Shown: piece by piece, positions 34,693-44,704 of the stretch
Numbering within the stretch: the first letter of the stretch is position 1
Layout of the letters: the number at the start of each line of letters is the position of its first letter
From: Roseimicrobium sp. ORNL1
GTDB taxonomy: Bacteria > Verrucomicrobiota > Verrucomicrobiia > Verrucomicrobiales > Verrucomicrobiaceae
Length of the DNA: 64,000 nucleotides
Direction of reading: 5' to 3'
Assembly: GCF_011044495.1 (NCBI RefSeq)
Contig: NZ_CP049143.1
Location: 3,038,001 to 3,102,000 of the forward strand
The notes under the pieces: model-generated
Databases searched by the model: none
What the model saw: only the letters and a program-made list of their open reading frames with translations
What the model was told of the DNA's origin: nothing
Position numbers and translations under genes: made by a program

Positions 34693-36138
34693 TTACTCTT
34701 GCTCTGCGTCCATGGGCAGACGGATGGCGAGTGTTTGCTCTTCCAGTCCGGTTCTCGTCTTCACTCGATTGACTCCCTCAATGAGCGCTGCCTGCGCAGC
34801 GGTAAAGTCGGTCACGGGTTTGCCATTGATCTCGGTGATGTCCATGCCCACTGCGAGCCCGGTCTTCGCCTTCTCGCGCTTCCCAATCTGCGCGACGGTG
34901 ATAGCGCCCTGTGCCTTGCGAAAGTCGATCCCGGGCAGCGCATCCAGGCGGAAGGTCGTGCTCGCTGCGACGGCGGATGATTCATTGCGCCCGGCAGTGA
35001 GTGTGGCGATGAGTTCTTTTCCTCCGCGTTGATACGTCAGCGGCAACGTGCCGCCCGGCTTCACCAGGGAAGAGAGGAAGCGGAGATCTCCGCGTGAAAA
35101 AACTCTCTGGCCCGCGGCCGCGAGGATGATGTCACCTTGCTTCAAGCCGCCTGAGGATGCAGGCCCATTTTCCATCACTTGAGAGAGTTTTGCGCCCGCC
35201 ATGCTGATGAGCCCGGCTGCTTCCATGTCCTTGCGTGTAGGCTCTTCGATCTGCCATCCGAAGAACCCGCGCTCCACCTTTCCTGTTTCAGCAAGTTGGG
35301 AGACCACACTCCGCACGAGGTTCGAGGGGATGGCAAAACCAATGCCTACATTGAAGCGTCCCGCGGCACCCCAGATGGCGGTGTTGATACCCACCAGCCT
35401 TCCGTGCTGATCTGCAAGCACGCCGCCGGAATTGCCAGGATTGATGGCCGCATCCGTTTGGATGTAGCTCTCATAACCACCCTGCGTGGTGAGATTGAGA
35501 TTCGCGCGACGGACGGCGGACACCATACCCTTCGTCGCGGTGATGCCTATCTTGAAGGGATTGCCCACCGCGTACACCGGATCGCCCACGCGCACGCCGT
35601 CGCTGTCAGCGAGGTGCAGAAACGGCAGGCTGGTTGCCTTGATTTTCAGCAGTGCCAGATCGGTGAGTGGATCGTCGCCGATGACTTCCGCATCGTAGCG
35701 TCGCCGGTCCGGGAACTCCACGGAGATCGCATCCGCTTGCTTGCCGTTGGAAAGATGAATCACGTGACTGTTGGTGACGATCCAGCCCTCCGGACCAATC
35801 ACTACGCCGGAGCCCACGCCCTGCACCCGCTCGTTCTCACGACTGCCACCGTCTCCACCTTTGCCCTTTGGTCCGGAGAGATCACGGTTGAAGAATTGAT
35901 CGAGCGGGTTTTTCGCGTCCTCACCTTCGACAATGCGCGCGGGAAATACGGAGACCACCGCTGGCGTGACCACATCGATCAAATCGGCGTCACTGGTATA
36001 CACCTTGGCAGCACCGGTGGGCGCGGCGAAGGCGACTGCCGCCTGTCCCGCAGCCATGCGTGAAGGCTCGGCGTGCAGCATGAGGGCGCCCGCGAGAAAG
36101 AAGAGTCCTGCGAGTGCGGCGGGCTTATTGGGATTCAT
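34693..36138 (-). CDS. HtrA/Deg-type serine protease with PDZ domain(s)
   Basis: 481 aa from the ATG at 36138, giving signal peptide MNPNKPAALAGLFFLAGALMLHA; an ATG at 36150 is also possible. The trypsin-like triad is H125 (IVTNSHVIH), D160 (PLTDLALLKI) and S237 (NPGNSGGVL), followed by one clear PDZ domain (~285-375, SQVMENGPASSGGLKQGDIILAAAGQ) and a divergent second one (~390-475, LAVGMDITEINGKPV). It is a periplasmic quality-control protease. The start overlaps the stop of the coiled-coil gene by 14 bases, so it is firmly part of the MoxR/Bat operon, an unusual partnership pointing to envelope proteostasis. Confidence 0.94.
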   Translation of the reverse strand: MNPNKPAALAGLFFLAGALMLHAEPSRMAAGQAAVAFAAPTGAAKVYTSDADLIDVVTPAVVSVFPARIVEGEDAKNPLDQFFNRDLSGPKGKGGDGGSRENERVQGVGSGVVIGPEGWIVTNSHVIHLSNGKQADAISVEFPDRRRYDAEVIGDDPLTDLALLKIKATSLPFLHLADSDGVRVGDPVYAVGNPFKIGITATKGMVSAVRRANLNLTTQGGYESYIQTDAAINPGNSGGVLADQHGRLVGINTAIWGAAGRFNVGIGFAIPSNLVRSVVSQLAETGKVERGFFGWQIEEPTRKDMEAAGLISMAGAKLSQVMENGPASSGGLKQGDIILAAAGQRVFSRGDLRFLSSLVKPGGTLPLTYQRGGKELIATLTAGRNESSAVAASTTFRLDALPGIDFRKAQGAITVAQIGKREKAKTGLAVGMDITEINGKPVTDFTAAQAALIEGVNRVKTRTGLEEQTLAIRLPMDAEQE

Positions 36139-39100
36139 TGCCAAAGTCATCTGAAAGGTTGCGGAAGTAGGCTTCAATCTCGCGCCGGTACTGCTCTGGT
36201 ACACGGCTCTGCGCGGCCTGGACGGTCCCGCTGCCGGGGAGGGCGGTCATGAGCAAGTCGAGACGTTCGATGATGCCGTCGAAGGCAGGCACGAGAGGCA
36301 CGCCTGTGGCCAGTTGATTTGCCAGTCCAGAAATCGTGCCATCACCAAGACGTTGTGCCTCCAGCGCGAAGCGCTCGATGTCAGCCCTGGGAGTGCCAGG
36401 GCCGGGTTTTCCTTCCTTGTTTTCGGTTCCCACGCCTGAACCTTTGCCGGGCATGGCCTGGGCGGGGATGGTGATCTTCTTGCCGTTGATGTTCACGGTC
36501 TGACCGGGCTGCATTCCCTGCGCGAGAAGTCTTTCGATGAGCCTCTGCTCCTCTGCCGTTCGCGCGGCCTCAGCCTCCTTTGCGGCCTTGTCGCGCAAGC
36601 CTTTCGCTTTCTCGCGCACGTCCGCGAGATGGGCAAGGCGTGTGGCATTGAGCCGGGCAGCCTCAGCGTTCAAGGCCTTTGCCATCTTGTCGAGTCGTGC
36701 GGCGATGTCCTTGCCATCCGGAGCGCCTGCGCCCGGTTGTTGTCCATCACCCGGCTTGGTACTCGTGCCTGCGCCGGGTTTTGTCCCATCGCCAGCGGTG
36801 CCGCCTTCGGCAGGCTGTTGCTTGCCATCGCCCGTCTTGCCGCTGCCATTGCCTGCGGTGAGTTGCTTCAAGTCTTTGGACAGCGCTTCCGTGCCGGCGC
36901 GTGCCCGGAGAGCAGCGAGTTCCGCTGCGCTCAAGCCGCCGGTGCCGGCTCCTTCCTGCTTTCCGTTCTTACCGGGTCCTTCAGAATCACCTTTGCCACC
37001 CTCCGCTGCGAGTTCTGCCAGTGCCTTCAGGATTTCATCGGCGAGTCCTGCATTGCGTGCGGCTTCTTTGAGTGCCTGCTGTTCGGCTTGCTTCTTTTGT
37101 TTGTCCTCGTTCTTGTTGTTGGTAGCGACTTCTTCCTGTTTTTCACCAGCGCGCTTGCCCTGACCTGAGCCCTCGCCCTCACCGCTGCCTTTGCCCTGGC
37201 CATCTCCTTTTCCTTTCCCTTCTCCGGATTTCTTGCTGTCGGATTGTGCCTTGCCCGCCATCTGCTTCAGCGTTTCCGCGAGTCTCTCTTCAACCATGGC
37301 GCGAATGAAGTCGGCGAGATCGCGAAGCTGATGTTCGGCGTCAGCCAGCGGTTGCTGGGCGGTGACATGCTCTTTCGTGTGCAGACGCTCATCGGCTTCG
37401 CGCATGAATCTTTCGGACGCAGCCATGAGCTTGAGCATCTGCTCATTCTTTTTCGGATGCGCCACGATGGCGGAGAACAGCTCGCCACCATCCGTCGCGG
37501 CCACTTCCTGCTGCCGGCGTGACGACTCCAGCGGCGCCGTGGCCTTCCTCTCTCCGGTTGCAATCTGTTCCCGCACGGATTTCTCTTCATTGGCGAGGCG
37601 TTCCGCTTCTTTGGCAAGTTCCTCCAGGGGCTTTGGCTTGCTGTCATCCTCTTCGTCGACGTCATCCTCTTCTCCGAACGGGCTGTGGATGAGAATGAGG
37701 TGCTTGCGGATCTGCAGCAGTGAGGCAAGCGCACGATCTGAGGCTGGATGTGCCTGCTCCGTCAGCATGCGTGCGAGGTAGCGGCTGGTGTCGCCCATCT
37801 GTGCTGCCGCGGTGAGGAGGAGGGCGAGGTCATCACGGGGCACAGATGGCAGCTTGTCCCACACGGCGTAGAGTTCGTTTGTCTTCGCGATGACATCCTG
37901 CTGCTTCACGTCCGTCTCCTGACACCTGGGGACGATGCCTTCCGCCTGCTCGTTCTTCGCGTCCTCTTTCAGCACATGGCAATCGGAAACGACGACACGC
38001 TGGGCGCGGATAAGCTGGTTCAGCTTGGCGAATTGCTGCTTCTCCATCGGCGGCGGTTTTTCCCCGCCCGCTTGCATTTCAAGCTTCTTGAAGTCACGAA
38101 TGTCGATGCAGCGGAGTGGGCTCACGCTGCGAGGGCCGCCGCGTGGCTTGTGATCCAGCGCATAGGCGTAGAGTTTTACGTTATCGCGAAGTGTCAGCGG
38201 CACGGTCTCCAGCATGGCGCGTGTGAGCTCGGAAATGTCGCGCTGGTCCTTCTCGGTGATCACCTTTTCCAGAGTCCAGAGGGTCTGGCCTGCCGCCTCC
38301 ATGATGAGCCCCACCTCGGCGACGCCGAAGTCGTCACGTGCGCGAATGCGTACGGGCAGCTCAGTCACACACGTGGCCTGGCGATCCTTCACCGGCTCGA
38401 GTAGCTCCACCGTTGGCAGCTTGTCCACCGCGCCCACGACTTCATATCTCCAGGAGTCGATGGTGGCGCCCTCGTGGTCATAGATGGTCAGCACGCCGAC
38501 ATACTTGCCCAGCGGTGCTTTCCAAGAGGCTTGCACGGTGGGACCATCATGCTTAAGGGGCAGTTTCTCAGGAGTGCTGGTGTCAGAGGCCAGGGTCCAC
38601 TCCACGCGATCGGGCGGTGTATTGAAGCGGAAGCTCCAGTCCAAGGTGCTGCCTTCCACCACACTGGCGTCTGCACCCTGACGCTCTTCAGGAGCCTGGC
38701 CGGTGTAGTCCGGAAAACGAATCGCGACCTTAGCCTCTTCAAGACGAGGAATGGAGCGGTACTTCACGACTTGCATGGGAGATGCACCATCGCCTGCCGT
38801 GACGCGCAATTCGATGTCTCCTGTCATGCCGGTGAGCACGGCATCATAGGTGCGTCCTTCGGCGAGGGCATTGAGGGGGTGTGTCTGCCATTCCGTCGAG
38901 CCGCTCTCCCGCACATGAAGCTCCGGCATGGCGGCTCTGCCGGAAAGCAACACGGCCACGCGCGGGGGATGCCGATCATCATAGTGCGTGGGAGGTGATT
39001 GCCATTCCGCCGTGGTATAGGTGGGAGCGCCAAGAGGCATGGCGATGCGATGCAATGCCGTGCGAAACTCAGGAGAATTCCAGGCTGTGATGAGCATCAG

Positions 39101-39592
39101 CGCTGCAAGAAAAACACAGACCGCCATCCCACGCACCATGCGAGCGGAAGGCGCCAAGGATTCCCAGCCACGGCTGTTCATCTGCTGCTGCGCTTCCGTC
39201 AGCAGACGGTTGGTGAAATGCTTGTGCTCGTCTGTGGGTGAAGTGGCCGCGTCCCGCTGAGCGACCTCCCATGCCGTGCGCAACTGTTGGCCGCTGGCAG
39301 GATGGGCCGCTTCCATCTCACGCACCACGGTGTGAGCATCGTTCCCTTTCCTACCCGAGAGCCACAGCCACACGGCGAGTACCAGGGCGCTCGCTGCCGC
39401 GACGCTGATCAAGCACAACCGCAGCGACTCGCTCCATGCCGCCTCGATGTCGCGGAGAGCGAGCAGCAAAACAACGCCCAGCAGCAGTGCCGCCCCAGAC
39501 ACAACTGCAGTGGTGCGATTGATGAAACCGCGCCGCCTCACGATGGCATGCACCGGAGCCTGGTCGAACAGGTCGTGGAGTGGGGGAGTCAT
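36125..39592 (-). CDS. Giant membrane protein with Gly/Lys/Gln-rich coiled-coil region (DUF4175-like)
   Basis: 1,155 aa. Three N-terminal transmembrane helices (~28-46, ~56-76, ~150-168) precede a beta-rich middle part (~185-480), a helical region (~520-800) and a long low-complexity stretch (~800-1000) rich in KGKGDGQGKGSGEGEG-type sequence, with coiled-coil segments (LNAEAARLNATRLAHLADVREKAKGLRDKAAKEAEAA). The layout resembles the DUF4175 group of large proteins with glutamine/glycine-rich tails. It starts 3 bases after the BatA/vWA stop. Likely a periplasm-spanning scaffold; function unknown. Confidence 0.82.
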   Translation of the reverse strand: MTPPLHDLFDQAPVHAIVRRRGFINRTTAVVSGAALLLGVVLLLALRDIEAAWSESLRLCLISVAAASALVLAVWLWLSGRKGNDAHTVVREMEAAHPASGQQLRTAWEVAQRDAATSPTDEHKHFTNRLLTEAQQQMNSRGWESLAPSARMVRGMAVCVFLAALMLITAWNSPEFRTALHRIAMPLGAPTYTTAEWQSPPTHYDDRHPPRVAVLLSGRAAMPELHVRESGSTEWQTHPLNALAEGRTYDAVLTGMTGDIELRVTAGDGASPMQVVKYRSIPRLEEAKVAIRFPDYTGQAPEERQGADASVVEGSTLDWSFRFNTPPDRVEWTLASDTSTPEKLPLKHDGPTVQASWKAPLGKYVGVLTIYDHEGATIDSWRYEVVGAVDKLPTVELLEPVKDRQATCVTELPVRIRARDDFGVAEVGLIMEAAGQTLWTLEKVITEKDQRDISELTRAMLETVPLTLRDNVKLYAYALDHKPRGGPRSVSPLRCIDIRDFKKLEMQAGGEKPPPMEKQQFAKLNQLIRAQRVVVSDCHVLKEDAKNEQAEGIVPRCQETDVKQQDVIAKTNELYAVWDKLPSVPRDDLALLLTAAAQMGDTSRYLARMLTEQAHPASDRALASLLQIRKHLILIHSPFGEEDDVDEEDDSKPKPLEELAKEAERLANEEKSVREQIATGERKATAPLESSRRQQEVAATDGGELFSAIVAHPKKNEQMLKLMAASERFMREADERLHTKEHVTAQQPLADAEHQLRDLADFIRAMVEERLAETLKQMAGKAQSDSKKSGEGKGKGDGQGKGSGEGEGSGQGKRAGEKQEEVATNNKNEDKQKKQAEQQALKEAARNAGLADEILKALAELAAEGGKGDSEGPGKNGKQEGAGTGGLSAAELAALRARAGTEALSKDLKQLTAGNGSGKTGDGKQQPAEGGTAGDGTKPGAGTSTKPGDGQQPGAGAPDGKDIAARLDKMAKALNAEAARLNATRLAHLADVREKAKGLRDKAAKEAEAARTAEEQRLIERLLAQGMQPGQTVNINGKKITIPAQAMPGKGSGVGTENKEGKPGPGTPRADIERFALEAQRLGDGTISGLANQLATGVPLVPAFDGIIERLDLLMTALPGSGTVQAAQSRVPEQYRREIEAYFRNLSDDFGNESQ

Positions 39593-39595
39593 CGG

Positions 39596-41533
39596 TCAGG
39601 CGTTGCTGGTGGGGCGCCGGGTGGCGACGATGTTTTCGACCATGAGCAGCACCAGGAGCAAGGCCACTGCCCAGGGCCAGAGTTCCTGACGCCACGGCAC
39701 CGAGGCCGCTGCCAGCGCGACGTCATCGTGTGGTATGATGGTTTGTATCGTGGTGTCCGGAACTCCGAAGGCAAGGCGCAGGGCCTCTGGAGTGGCCGTG
39801 ACCACGGACGATTCACCCGGTGCCGCCGCGACAATTTCCGTCCCACCAACTGCATTGTCATACAGACCTGGCACGCGCTTTTCATGCAGGCCGGGATGCC
39901 TGGGGCTCAACTCAGAGGCGGGGTTCTCAGCCCGCGACGCATACGTGAAAAGACTTTTCACGAAGGGCACAAACAAAGGGTCGCGCGGGAGATCCGTCCA
40001 CTCACGCGTGAGCGAGTGTGCCAGCACCAGCACGCGGCCTTTCTGTGTTGGTGTGGTCTTCTCAAGCAGCAGCGCGTGACCGCCATCCAGCTTCGCCAGG
40101 GCCTTCCAGCCATCTCCCTCGGGAATGTCAAAGCAGTCACGCCACTCCATTTCACGCAAGTCGCCGCCTTCCCTGCCGTCGAATGCGGCGAGGACGGGAT
40201 GTGTCCGCTCCCATTGGGTGATGGCTCGCACGGGACCGGCTTCATCCGCACTCGCGGGCATCGTTGCTGCTGCGGCGGGTCGTGTGCCGGAGGGGAGCAG
40301 TCCCGCAGTCTCCAGCACCGCGGAGGCACCACGAGTCCACCGCGCATCCAGCAGCACCATGAGTCCACCACCCGACTCCACATATTGGGCAAGCTGACGC
40401 GCATCCGCGGTGGAGAGATTGGGAAGGCCGCACAACGCCACTGCGCCCACGCCACTGAGATCTGCCGCGCCTTGCCGGCCGGAGAGGCCATACACGATGT
40501 CGGGCTGGAAGGGCGTTTTCCCATGAGCCGCGCCGGAGGCGGTGAGCGCCTTCTCTCCGAAGTAGGCCTGGCCTTCGAATGGCGTGCTTCCAGGGTCGCC
40601 GTCGATGAGCTTCACCTTGCGAGGTTGCACCCAGCGCACCGCAAAGGCTCGTGCATCATCCGCAGACCACGCATCTCCACCCGCCACGGAAATGGTGCCG
40701 CGCACTTCATCGCGTGGAGGATTGATCTTAAAGATGACCCGGTCCGTGCCCTCCAGCACTTCCTGGGTGGCGGTGATGCCCTCCGCTTTCAATGTCACCG
40801 TGCGGTCCGCACCCGGGGGCAGCATGACCTCCGCCTCGATCTCCATCTGCTCCATGATATAGGGAGTGAGCAGGGAGACATTCCGCACCGCGGCATTCAC
40901 GGTCGACGGTGGCGTGAGCACGTGGACTTCCAACGAGATCCCCGGAGGCCAGACGCGTGGAGGATTGGGGGGCAGATCACCCTCCGCGAGATGGGCGATG
41001 AGGACAATCTTTCCCGCGCGCTGCGTGCCTGCGCCACCCAGCCGATCCAGAGCCCATCCCATGGCGCGCGTCAGATCCGTGGGCGCTCCCGCACGCGGCA
41101 TCCACTTGTCCGCAGCGGTGATGGCTTCCACTTCATCGGAAAACTGGGCCAGCGTGAGCTTGCTGCCTTCCGCTACCTGTTGGGTGCTCTGCAGCAGCAG
41201 CTTCAGCCCTGCATTTTTCATGTTCTCAGTGACACTGCCCGAGGCGTCCAGCAGAACCACGGTCTCGGCGGGTGACTCAGCGGCCTTTTCACGAGAGTTC
41301 AGAAACGGGCGGGTGAACGCCAGCGCCAGCAACGCCACGGCCAGCAGTCGCAGCAGCAGCAGGGGAATTTCTTCAAACCGCGCACGCTTGCGCCGTTCCT
41401 TCAGCACTTCATTGAGAAACCGCAGCGTGCCCACCGGCAGCTCTGTATAGCGGCGGCGCCTGCTGAGATGGATCCACAACGGCACCGCCAGGGCCGCCAG
41501 GGCCCACAGGAAGCCGGGGTGCATGAACCACAT
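39596..41533 (-). CDS. BatA-type membrane protein with vWA domain, first gene of the operon
   Basis: 645 aa. The N-terminus (MHPGFLWALAALAVPLWIHLSRRRR, then EEIPLLLLRLLAVALLALAFTRP) is the double-transmembrane BatA N-terminal domain. A vWA domain with LLDASGSVT (~92-100) follows, then beta-sandwich and amidotransferase-like segments (YVESGGGLMVLLDARW) and a C-terminal helix (ELWPWAVALLLVLLMVENIV). Bat proteins form MoxR-linked complexes in envelope stress tolerance. The 138-base spacer 41534-41671 to the divergent gene should hold the promoter of the whole operon; no clear promoter was recognised. Confidence 0.9.
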   Translation of the reverse strand: MWFMHPGFLWALAALAVPLWIHLSRRRRYTELPVGTLRFLNEVLKERRKRARFEEIPLLLLRLLAVALLALAFTRPFLNSREKAAESPAETVVLLDASGSVTENMKNAGLKLLLQSTQQVAEGSKLTLAQFSDEVEAITAADKWMPRAGAPTDLTRAMGWALDRLGGAGTQRAGKIVLIAHLAEGDLPPNPPRVWPPGISLEVHVLTPPSTVNAAVRNVSLLTPYIMEQMEIEAEVMLPPGADRTVTLKAEGITATQEVLEGTDRVIFKINPPRDEVRGTISVAGGDAWSADDARAFAVRWVQPRKVKLIDGDPGSTPFEGQAYFGEKALTASGAAHGKTPFQPDIVYGLSGRQGAADLSGVGAVALCGLPNLSTADARQLAQYVESGGGLMVLLDARWTRGASAVLETAGLLPSGTRPAAAATMPASADEAGPVRAITQWERTHPVLAAFDGREGGDLREMEWRDCFDIPEGDGWKALAKLDGGHALLLEKTTPTQKGRVLVLAHSLTREWTDLPRDPLFVPFVKSLFTYASRAENPASELSPRHPGLHEKRVPGLYDNAVGGTEIVAAAPGESSVVTATPEALRLAFGVPDTTIQTIIPHDDVALAAASVPWRQELWPWAVALLLVLLMVENIVATRRPTSNA

Positions 41534-41671
41534 CGGGCAGAATCATAGGTGAAAATCTCGCAGCCTGACAAGCTGGCAATTGTGCAATGTCATGTTCATT
41601 TGGTTTGGCAGTTCATGCTGAATTTCACCGACCCTTGACCCCTGTGGAAGGATCGACGAGGAAGGCGGCAG

Positions 41672-42217
41672 ATGCCGCTGCTCATTCTTGCCCTGGGATT
41701 GATGGCGTTTCTTGTGCTCATCACGCTCACGCTGCCGTTTTCGATTATTAACCGCTATCGCGCGGGCACCGCCCGGCGACGGGCCCGTCCTTGGCTGGCA
41801 TTGACGAATATCTTCAGCCTTGGCATTTCCGCTTTGTTCTTTCTTGTGACTGCGGTGGTGAGTAGTTTCTGGGTTCCACGGCTGTTGAGCTTCTGTGCCG
41901 GTGGATTTCTAGGAGGGCTGGTCCTCGGGATCGTCGGTCTGCGACTCACGCGATGGGAAGCAACATCGCAGGCGCTCTATTACCTACCCAACCGGTGGCT
42001 GGTGCTCGCCATCACGGTGGGTGTGTCTCTCCGGCTGGCCTTCGGATTCTGGCGCGTATGGGATACGTGGCATACCTCTCCTGCGGGTCATTCGTGGCTG
42101 GCTGAGTCCGGCTTTGCAGGTTCCATGGCAGCGGGTGCGGTACTGCTCGGGTATTACCTCACCTATTGGTTCGGAATTTGGATGCGCGTGCGGCGTGCTG
42201 TAGCGCCATCGAAGTGA
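41672..42217 (+). CDS. Integral membrane protein, unknown family
   Basis: 181 aa with five probable helices: ~2-24, ~43-66, ~70-90, ~106-124 and ~146-170. A basic loop (NRYRAGTARRRARP) lies after helix 1. The layout is reminiscent of the CcdC/DUF1453 group, but I cannot confirm it. A good ribosome binding site (GAGGAAGG) lies 9 bases before the ATG. It is divergent from the BatA operon and 72 bases before the ceramidase-like gene, possibly co-transcribed. Confidence 0.75.
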   Translation: MPLLILALGLMAFLVLITLTLPFSIINRYRAGTARRRARPWLALTNIFSLGISALFFLVTAVVSSFWVPRLLSFCAGGFLGGLVLGIVGLRLTRWEATSQALYYLPNRWLVLAITVGVSLRLAFGFWRVWDTWHTSPAGHSWLAESGFAGSMAAGAVLLGYYLTYWFGIWMRVRRAVAPSK

Positions 42218-42289
42218 GTTCGGCACAAAAGTCACCATGCTCGCTTCAAATGAGCTGCTAAAAGCAGGGTCTGAAAGTGTATTGAGTGA

Positions 42290-43738
42290 ATGCGCTGTTT
42301 CCTCTTGTCCCTTTTCCTGCTGGCTGGTGCGGTAAACGCTGCGGACGCTGCCAAAGCCAAAGCTCCGCTCCAGGCGGGCGCGGCCACCAGCAACATCACG
42401 CCGGCCCTGGGCGGTGACATCATCGGTGGGTTCCTGCCTTTTCCGGCGACGCACATCCATGATGAACTGCATGCGCGCTGTCTGGTGCTGGATGATGGAA
42501 CGTCCAAGGTGGCTCTCGTGGTGTGCGATCTCCTCGGGTTGCACCGCAGCGTGTCGGTGGAGGCACGAAAGTTGATTGAAGCCGAAACAGGCATTCCCGC
42601 AGCGAATGTGCTCATCTCCGGCACGCACACGCACTCGGCCACCAGCGCCCTTGGGGGTACGACCCGCAGCTATGTGTCCGACATGGAGCTGACGGACTAC
42701 CAGAAATTTGTCGCGAGGCGCATTGCGGATGGCGTGCGGCGCGCAGTGAACCTGCTGCGTCCTGCAGAGATCGCCTTCGGCACGGTGGAGGCACCGGAAC
42801 ATGTCTTCATCCGCCGCTGGTTCCTCAAGGAGGGGGCGATGCCTCCGAATCCCTTTGGCAAGATCGACAAGGTGAAGATGAATCCCGGCGCCGGTAATGC
42901 AAATCTGGTGGAGCCTGCGGGTGTGACCGATCCCACGGTGTCCTTCATCGCCGTGCGAGAACCCGGCGGGCGCTTGATCTCGGTCTACTCCGCTTATTCG
43001 CTGCACTATGTCGGTGGCGTGGGTGGCGGTCACATCTCGGCGGACTACTACGGGATGTACTGCGAGGCCTTGAAGAACCTTCAGAAAGGTTCGAGCGAGG
43101 ATCCTCCTTTCGTCGCGATTATGGCGAATGGCACCAGTGGTGACGTGAACAACATCAACTTCCGCACTCCGCGCCCCGGCAAGCCACCGTATGTGCAGAT
43201 GCGCGCTGTTGCGGAGGATCTTGCCGCGAAGGTGAACGGTGCCATCGCCAAGGTGACGTGGCAGAGCAGCGCACCTCTCGCTACGCGTTACCGTGAGCTG
43301 GGCGTTGCCTGGCGCAAGATCGACCCTGAGCTCATCACCTGGGCGAAGGAGACGGAGAAGAACACGCCTCGCATCCAGGGAAAGGCCGATCTGCCACTTT
43401 CCTATGCAGGCCGGGTGCAGCGCCTGGCAGAGGCCAGCCCTGAGACGAAAGCTCCCGTGCAGATCCTGCGCATCGGCGATGTCTGCATTGGCACCACACC
43501 GTGCGAGACGTTTGCGGAGACCGGCCTGGAGTTCAAGAAGCGCAGCCCCTTCACCAAGTCATTCATGGTGGAGCTGAGCCACGGCTACTATGGATACATG
43601 CCCACCCCGCGCCACTTTGAGCTCGGTGGCTACGAGACCTGGCCCGGCACGAACAACCTGGAACCGCAAGCTTCCGTCAAGATGATGGATGCCCTGCTGG
43701 AGATGGCCGCGGAGGTCAAGGAAGCCGCGGCCCAGTAG
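42290..43738 (+). CDS. Neutral/alkaline ceramidase N-terminal-domain-like secreted hydrolase
   Basis: 482 aa with a signal peptide (MRCFLLSLFLLAGAVNAAD). The neutral ceramidase catalytic-domain pattern is seen: AGAATSNITPALGGDIIGG, then VLISGTHTHSA with the zinc-binding HxH, and MANGTSGDVNNINF around the expected nucleophile Ser. It lacks the C-terminal Ig-like domain of classical ceramidases, as do many Planctomycete and Verrucomicrobial relatives. Such proteins hydrolyse an amide or ester bond of an extracellular substrate; ceramide itself is not assured. Ends 27 bases before the convergent metallophosphoesterase. Confidence 0.88.
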   Translation: MRCFLLSLFLLAGAVNAADAAKAKAPLQAGAATSNITPALGGDIIGGFLPFPATHIHDELHARCLVLDDGTSKVALVVCDLLGLHRSVSVEARKLIEAETGIPAANVLISGTHTHSATSALGGTTRSYVSDMELTDYQKFVARRIADGVRRAVNLLRPAEIAFGTVEAPEHVFIRRWFLKEGAMPPNPFGKIDKVKMNPGAGNANLVEPAGVTDPTVSFIAVREPGGRLISVYSAYSLHYVGGVGGGHISADYYGMYCEALKNLQKGSSEDPPFVAIMANGTSGDVNNINFRTPRPGKPPYVQMRAVAEDLAAKVNGAIAKVTWQSSAPLATRYRELGVAWRKIDPELITWAKETEKNTPRIQGKADLPLSYAGRVQRLAEASPETKAPVQILRIGDVCIGTTPCETFAETGLEFKKRSPFTKSFMVELSHGYYGYMPTPRHFELGGYETWPGTNNLEPQASVKMMDALLEMAAEVKEAAAQ

Positions 43739-43765
43739 TAGTGAGTTGCCGAGCGCTTGAGCGTT

Positions 43766-44704
43766 TCAGCTTCTGCCAAGCGGCAAATCGATTGTCGCGC
43801 CCTCTTCAGGATGCTTCTTGTCGAGGGCGTGAAGACGGAAGCTGGCCGTTGCGGGTGTGGTTGTCACTTCCACCCAACCGTTGGGACGTTCCTTCTGAAA
43901 CACATAAGCGACCGGCGGCAGGTTGATGAGGTGTAGTCCTGATTCCCGCTTCTGGTGGGCCCAGGTGTGAGTGTGCCCATAGACATAGGCCTTCACGTGA
44001 CGATGTCCTTCGAGCAAGGTGATGAAGGCTTCGGTATCCACCAGTCCGGTCACCTTGACTGTCGTGCTCTCAGCGTTGTCGGGCTGCGGAGCGGGGAGGA
44101 ATTGGGGATTGTGATGGCCCACGACAATGGCTGGCTTGTCCGCATGAGCCTTCAATGCGGCATCCAGCCAGCGGTGTTGCTCTTCGCCCAGCTCTCCTTC
44201 CACCTTGTTGGTCACGCGCAGCGTGTCGATGAGGAACCAGTTCACATGACGTCCCTCCACGAGCGCGACATGCTTGCTCTCGATGAGTGTCGGAGTACCG
44301 GGCTTCACCACGGCACGGAAATTCGCGCGGTCATCATGGTTGCCCATGCCGATGTGCAGTGGTGGGGCCGAGCTGCCAAGCAGCGGGGCGAGTTGTGTCA
44401 GTAGTTGTTCGTAATCCCCCACCTGACCCTCATTGAGTGCGGCGTCACCATTCAGCAGTACAGCGGAAGGGGATGCTGTCATGGCCTTGACCTCGGCCAC
44501 CACGGCTTTCAGGTTCGCACAGAGGTTTGTCTCGCGGAGGACTTTGTCAGGGTCGGCCGCGATGTGCGTGTCCGAGAGGATGGCAAAGGATTCAGCATCG
44601 CTCGCTGCAGCGGAGGCACCGAACCGGGGCAGAAGGCCTCCACCGAGCAATGCAGTGGCGCCAAGAAAGCGACGGCGGGAACAAGAGGCAAAATGGATGG
44701 GCAT
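43766..44704 (-). CDS. Tat-exported metallophosphoesterase
   Basis: 312 aa from the ATG at 44704, which places a twin-arginine leader (SRRRFLGATALLGGG) at the start; a Met 29 codons earlier is unlikely. The calcineurin-like metal-binding motifs are FAILSDTHIA (DxH), VLLNGDAA (GDxx; usually GD..D), GMGNHDDR (GNHD), VVGHHNP and VYGHTHTW (GHxH). Periplasmic phosphohydrolase or phosphodiesterase; substrate unknown. It is convergent with the ceramidase-like gene and divergent from the FAD oxidoreductase. Confidence 0.92.
   Translation of the reverse strand: MPIHFASCSRRRFLGATALLGGGLLPRFGASAAASDAESFAILSDTHIAADPDKVLRETNLCANLKAVVAEVKAMTASPSAVLLNGDAALNEGQVGDYEQLLTQLAPLLGSSAPPLHIGMGNHDDRANFRAVVKPGTPTLIESKHVALVEGRHVNWFLIDTLRVTNKVEGELGEEQHRWLDAALKAHADKPAIVVGHHNPQFLPAPQPDNAESTTVKVTGLVDTEAFITLLEGHRHVKAYVYGHTHTWAHQKRESGLHLINLPPVAYVFQKERPNGWVEVTTTPATASFRLHALDKKHPEEGATIDLPLGRS

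Noticed and set aside
39287-41275. 662-codon plus-strand frame
   Set aside because: It is the shadow of the BatA/vWA and coiled-coil genes on the minus strand; Arg/His-rich with no motif.
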